Shown here piece by piece: positions 6,629 to 9,141 of a stretch of DNA of 9,141 nucleotides. The DNA comes from an uncultured Ruminococcus sp. (GTDB taxonomy: Bacteria; Bacillota; Clostridia; Oscillospirales; Acutalibacteraceae), in the NCBI GenBank assembly GCA_937892835.1, contig CALBHM010000429.1:1-9141 (forward strand), given 5' to 3'. Numbering within the stretch: the first letter of the stretch is position 1; every line of letters begins with the position of its first letter. The notes under the pieces were generated by a model. It did not search any database. It was not told the DNA's origin and saw nothing but the letters and a program-made list of their open reading frames with translations. The translations under genes were made by a program, and so were the position numbers.

Positions 6629-7443
6629 GCGATCGGCCTCCATTCAAATGTTGATATACTTTCCGGAAGAACATAATGCATAAGCACAGCCATGCCCATG
6701 CCGGCGAACATACCGATCGGCATGACGAACGGCTCGAATTTTTCCCACTTGAACTTCTTGCAAAGAGCCTGAAGAACAACAACAACTATAACCGACGTGA
6801 TAAGAACCGTAACTGACATAACGCCTGCACCCATTCCGACGGGAGTAAGCTTGCCTTCCTGCTTGATTGTTGAAGCTTTACCTGCGATTGCATTACCGAT
6901 AAATGCCGAAATAAGTCCGATGAATGTTGCGGCAGAGATGATGTCGCCGAATTTGTTGTCGCCGCTCGAATTGTTTGTTACCTGACCGACCTTGCTCTGA
7001 ATTTTCTTGAGGAAAATCGGAATGAGCAGAAGCGAGAAGATAACACCGATTGTCATAACCCATGAAACGGCAGCGAAAATTTTCGGATCGGTTATGTTCT
7101 GACCGAAAACGGCAATGCTTGAACCGTCCTGGAAAGATTCGAGAGCCGCCTGAGCCGCCGTAACCTCATACTGGAGGTTGCCGACAACGGTAAGACGAAT
7201 CCACGGAAGAACAATTCCGAGTGTACTTGCCAGAGTAACAACGGTTGCAAAAATCGCAATAGCCGGAGCGATTGTGAAAAGTGCGCTCGAAGTAACCGCC
7301 TTTTTCATGTCTGAGGTTGTGAGGCCGACCTCTTTGCCGTGTTTCCATGCACGGATGAGGAAAAACAGGGACTGCGCAAGGACAAAGACAATGACCATTG
7401 CCGCAAGTCCGTACATAAATCCGCTTTCTTTAAAATCTTGCAT
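6625..7443 (-). CDS. DUF5058-like integral membrane protein, possible transporter subunit
   Basis: 272-residue protein with about six predicted membrane helices (roughly 9-31, 52-79, 122-145, 167-187, 205-228 and 238-259). It resembles what I recall as DUF5058, an uncharacterised family of Firmicutes: MQDFKESGFMYGLAAMVI at the start, RAWKHGKEVG (31-40), a Ser/Thr-Ala-rich SSALFTIAPAIAI (52-64) and LTVVGNLQYEVTAA (84-97). A soluble basic/polar loop (146-166) separates two halves. The start is well supported by AAGGGGGA 7 bases before the ATG. It is first in a two-gene unit with its own promoter (7480-7509); its TGA overlaps the next ATG. Family name is from memory and unverified. A transport role is inferred from topology and coupling only. 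Confidence 0.75.
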   Translation of the reverse strand: MQDFKESGFMYGLAAMVIVFVLAQSLFFLIRAWKHGKEVGLTTSDMKKAVTSSALFTIAPAIAIFATVVTLASTLGIVLPWIRLTVVGNLQYEVTAAQAALESFQDGSSIAVFGQNITDPKIFAAVSWVMTIGVIFSLLLIPIFLKKIQSKVGQVTNNSSGDNKFGDIISAATFIGLISAFIGNAIAGKASTIKQEGKLTPVGMGAGVMSVTVLITSVIVVVVLQALCKKFKWEKFEPFVMPIGMFAGMGMAVLMHYVLPESISTFEWRPIA

Positions 7444-7479
7444 TACATATCCCCCTTGAAACTTGTTGATATGTGTTTT

Positions 7480-7509
7480 ATTCTATCACAATATGTATTC
7501 CGCCGTCAA
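7480..7509 (-). promoter_or_regulatory. Sigma-A type promoter of the DUF5058-like gene pair
   Basis: On the minus strand TTGACG (7509-7504) is separated by 18 bases from TAGAAT (7485-7480), and TGA just before the -10 box gives an extended -10. Predicted start is near 7473, leaving a short leader of about 30 nt that contains the AAGGGGGA ribosome binding site. A terminator (7538-7579) lies directly upstream and insulates this promoter. Confidence 0.7.
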
Positions 7510-7537
7510 GAAAATAATGAAAAAGGGGAGGTTGTGC

Positions 7538-7579
7538 AAAAAAAAAACACCGCCGAACAGAATATGTTCAACGGTGGTG
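7538..7579 (-). terminator. Rho-independent terminator without an obvious gene upstream
   Basis: Read on the minus strand, CACCACCG (7579-7572) pairs with CGGCGGTG (7555-7548) and an inner GAACA/TGTTC stem continues it around a 3-base bulge and TATTC loop. An uninterrupted run of ten T follows (7547-7538). This is a textbook intrinsic terminator for minus-strand transcription. The nearest upstream gene on that strand already has its own terminator near 8252-8284. The 3' arm and tail closely match that second terminator (13 identical bases CACCGCCGAACAG on the plus strand). Confidence 0.8.
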
Positions 7580-7811
7580 AATGTTATTTTAGAAATTTGT
7601 TATGATGATTTCCATTGATTTTCATTAGGATAAAACGGTCGTTTTCAGGCGAATTATCCCTATGTATCTATTTGAAATAGCAATTTTCATAATTCTATAT
7701 AGTTGAATCGGCTATTTCGCTTTACCCCCTTGATTTATATAAATTAATCGTATATTATCTTAATAAACCGCATAGCTCGATTGCTGTGAAACAAAAGCCA
7801 TTACATATTTG
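7580..7811. other. Gene-free AT-rich spacer
   Basis: No reading frame on either strand shows a credible start, ribosome binding site or recognisable product. The stretch holds small palindromes: a nested hairpin at 7628-7659 (outer GGATAA/TTATCC, alternative inner AAAAC/GTTTT) and CTATTTGAAATAG near 7668-7680. It also holds the left copy of a direct repeat (7760-7800). A weak promoter-like pair on the minus strand (TTAAGA, 18 bases, TATAAA, near 7734-7763) could start a short RNA ending at the 7538-7579 terminator, but it is far from consensus. Confidence 0.5.
7760..7800. repeat. Left copy of a degenerate 41-base direct repeat
   Basis: The segment matches 8213-8253 along its length. The core GCATAGCTCGATTGCTG (7770-7786) differs from the other copy by one base, and similar A/C-rich sequence follows (GAAACAAAAGCCA versus CAAAATAAAACCA). 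The two copies have the same orientation and bracket the palindromic element between them. In the right copy the repeat runs directly into a terminator hairpin; here it does not. Confidence 0.7.
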
Positions 7812-8220
7812 CTTAATAAATTTTTGCCTCCTTGGCAGGGTCACCAAGTTAAAATTCTGCTTAAATCTTATCAGCCTTCCCCTTGGAGGGGAAGGTGGGC
7901 GGCGGATTGCGCCGCTCGGATGAGGTGGCAGGTTTTTATCTTATTATTCAACGATATCAGCCTTGACCTTTTCCATCTCATCACCGTCTTACGACGGAGC
8001 GTCTCGCTGCGGCTCGGTCACGCCACGGCTCTGACAGTCCACCGGACTGTCATTCACTACCGTGTCGACACTTCGCTACCCTCAAGGGGAAGCCTTGGTA
8101 AATTTCTTCTGACCTCTAGGTCGATGTGGTCATCGACCCCTACGAAATGTGCCTTTATTGAACCACATCGTACATTGAAATCTGATAAATTTGCTTCAAT
8201 CAAGGAGGATATTTAATCAA
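7812..8220. repeat. Composite palindromic intergenic repeat, MITE-like, non-coding
   Basis: About 410 bases built of nested inverted repeats. The outer ends share an imperfect inverted repeat of about 20 bases centred on CCTCCTTG (7827-7834) and CAAGGAGG (8201-8208). A second pair, CTTCCCCTTG (7876-7885) and CAAGGGGAAG (8083-8092), is perfect over 10 bases, and a third is GATGAGGTGG (7919-7928) with CCATCTCATC (7973-7982). Internal hairpins are 7875-7895 (9 bp, loop TGG), 7899-7915 (6 bp), 7984-7997 (5 bp), 8032-8052 (9 bp, loop ACC) and 8119-8138 (8 bp), plus the palindrome GTGTCGACAC (8062-8071). The style matches dispersed non-coding repeats I recall from gut Clostridia. An open plus-strand frame of 135 codons runs through it but simply translates the palindromes and is not credible. 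No transposase is present, so any movement would need help in trans. Confidence 0.7.
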
Positions 8221-8253
8221 ACTGCATGGCTCGATTGCTGCAAAATAAAACCA
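8213..8253. repeat. Right copy of the degenerate direct repeat
   Basis: Matches 7760-7800; the core GCATGGCTCGATTGCTG (8224-8240) has one difference. It overlaps the right outer end of the palindromic element and continues into the Clp terminator, with its A-rich part forming the T-rich tail of that terminator on the minus strand. Confidence 0.7.
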
Positions 8254-8290
8254 CCGCCGAACAGATTTTCACTGCTCGGCGGTGCGTTTT
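8241..8290 (-). terminator. Rho-independent terminator of the Clp ATPase gene, probably bidirectional
   Basis: Arms 8252-8264 and 8272-8284 pair over 13 positions with a single A-C mismatch and a 7-base loop. On the minus strand the hairpin is followed by GGTTTTATTTTG, a good release tract, 17 bases after the clp stop codon. On the plus strand CGTTTTTATT follows, so it could also stop plus-strand transcription, although no plus-strand gene is visible. Confidence 0.88.
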
Positions 8291-8301
8291 TATTCGGTTT
8301 A

Positions 8302-9141
8302 TTATTCGGCCTTGGCCTCGGCGGATTCAAATACAAATCCGTCGTCGGTATGCTTGCAAACATACTTGTTGCCGGATGTGATGTGGCCGTCAAGCATTTC
8401 CTCGCTGAGTTTATCCTCAATCTGCGACTGGATAGCACGTCTGAGCGGTCTTGCACCGTATACCGGGTCAAAGCCCTCGTCGGAAATCTTCTCGATTGCG
8501 CTGTCGTCAAAGTCAAGCTCAATGCCCATGTCATGAACACGGTTCTTGAGTGTCTTGAGCATTCTGCGTGCGATTTCCTTGATGTCGTCCTTATTGAGCT
8601 GCTCGAATACGATGATATCGTCAACCCTGTTAAGGAATTCGGGACGGAAGCACTTCTTCAATTCGCCCATGACTGCGTCCTTGATATCGCTCTGGCTCAT
8701 TGTGTCGTTGTTTTCCTCGCCCTTGAAGCCGAGTGCGGCATTGCCGGCATTCGTTATGAGCTTTGCACCGACGTTTGAGGTCATGATTATGATGCAGTTT
8801 TTGAAGTCAACTTTTCGGCCCTGAGAATCGGTGAGAACGCCGTCATCAAGAATCTGAAGGAGCATGTTGAATACATCGGGGTGAGCCTTTTCAATCTCAT
8901 CGAAAAGAACCACGCTGTAGGGCTTACGACGAACCTTTTCGGTAAGCTGACCGCCCTCGTCATATCCGACATAGCCCGGAGGTGAACCTACAAGCTTGGA
9001 GACTGTGTGCTTCTCCATGAACTCGGACATATCAAGTCTTATCATTGCACTTTCATCGCCGAAAAGCGTTGCGGCAAGAGTTTTGCAAAGCTCTGTTTTA
9101 CCTACGCCTGTAGGGCCGACAAATATAAATGATGCAGGTCT
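8302..9141 (-). CDS. clpC: Clp ATPase, ClpC-like, C-terminal AAA+ module (5' part outside window)
   Basis: Hexameric AAA+ unfoldase that feeds proteins to ClpP. Only the second ATPase domain and C-terminus are visible (279 codons, open through base 9141). Counting from the first visible residue: Walker A GPTGVGKT (9-16), pore loop PPGYVGYDEGG (54-64), Walker B VVLFDE (77-82) with EKAHPDV, sensor 1 TSN (121-123), FRPEFLNR with the arginine finger (165-172), and sensor 2 GARPLRR (229-235). LGF at 137-139 sits where ClpP-interacting Clp ATPases carry their [LIV]GF loop, favouring ClpC/ClpA over ClpB. LVGSPPGYVGYDEGGQL also reads as ClpC-like. The N-terminal and middle domains that would settle ClpC versus ClpE lie outside. 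The gene ends in a strong terminator. Confidence 0.9.
   Translation of the reverse strand, partial: RPASFIFVGPTGVGKTELCKTLAATLFGDESAMIRLDMSEFMEKHTVSKLVGSPPGYVGYDEGGQLTEKVRRKPYSVVLFDEIEKAHPDVFNMLLQILDDGVLTDSQGRKVDFKNCIIIMTSNVGAKLITNAGNAALGFKGEENNDTMSQSDIKDAVMGELKKCFRPEFLNRVDDIIVFEQLNKDDIKEIARRMLKTLKNRVHDMGIELDFDDSAIEKISDEGFDPVYGARPLRRAIQSQIEDKLSEEMLDGHITSGNKYVCKHTDDGFVFESAEAKAE

Noticed and set aside
6629..6643. ATG at 6643 as the start of the second membrane-protein gene
   Set aside because: It overlaps the GGAGG used by the ATG at 6628, which also forms the ATGA coupling with the upstream stop.
7809..8216. Plus-strand open frame of 135 codons in the intergenic region
   Set aside because: It runs through the palindromic repeat and its codons simply translate hairpin arms. 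No family resemblance and no ribosome binding site.
7812..8220. CRISPR array
   Set aside because: Repeats are inverted and irregular, not short direct repeats with regular unique spacers, and no cas gene is present.
8201..8240. Plus-strand AAGGAGG followed by ATG at 8226 as a small gene
   Set aside because: The spacing is about 17 bases, too long, and the frame soon runs into the terminator hairpin. The AGGAGG is explained as the element's inverted end.

Overview
The window looks like chromosomal DNA of a gut-type Clostridia (Firmicutes), most likely near Oscillospiraceae/Ruminococcaceae. The basis is the Firmicutes gene order rimP-nusA-ylxR-ylxQ-infB-rbfA-nrnA, strong AGGAGG-type ribosome binding sites, a ClpC-like ATPase, and an intergenic palindromic repeat of a style I recall from such genomes. 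The taxonomic placement is inference. Every convincing gene lies on the minus strand, so transcription runs from high to low coordinates.

Right end (9141 down to about 8240): the last 279 codons of a ClpC-type Clp ATPase, cut by the window edge and closed by a strong hairpin terminator. Then follows a gene-free stretch of about 640 bases (7580-8220). It holds a repeat-rich composite: a MITE-like palindromic element with nested inverted repeats, flanked by two copies of a degenerate 41-base direct repeat. At its lower edge sits a second terminator (7538-7579) that no visible gene needs.

Middle (7509-5912): a well-formed promoter drives two translationally coupled genes for polytopic membrane proteins. 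The first resembles what I know as the DUF5058 family. The second is a partner of unknown function, and by eye the two look like distant paralogues that could form a two-subunit membrane complex or transporter. This is the least understood protein content here.

Left part (5901-1): a promoter begins 10 bases after the second membrane-protein gene, with no terminator between. A leader of about 70 nt follows, carrying a 13-bp GNRA-capped hairpin whose 3' arm can alternatively pair with the rimP ribosome binding site. The operon is then rimP (16S maturation), nusA (elongation/antitermination), ylxR/rnpM and ylxQ (small RNA-binding proteins), infB (initiation factor 2), rbfA (30S maturation) and nrnA (nanoRNase/pAp phosphatase, cut by the left edge). 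Most neighbours overlap by 1-8 bases or are separated by 10-19 bases, so the set is one tightly coupled transcription/translation/ribosome-assembly operon. No CRISPR array, tRNA, rRNA or complete transposase gene was seen.
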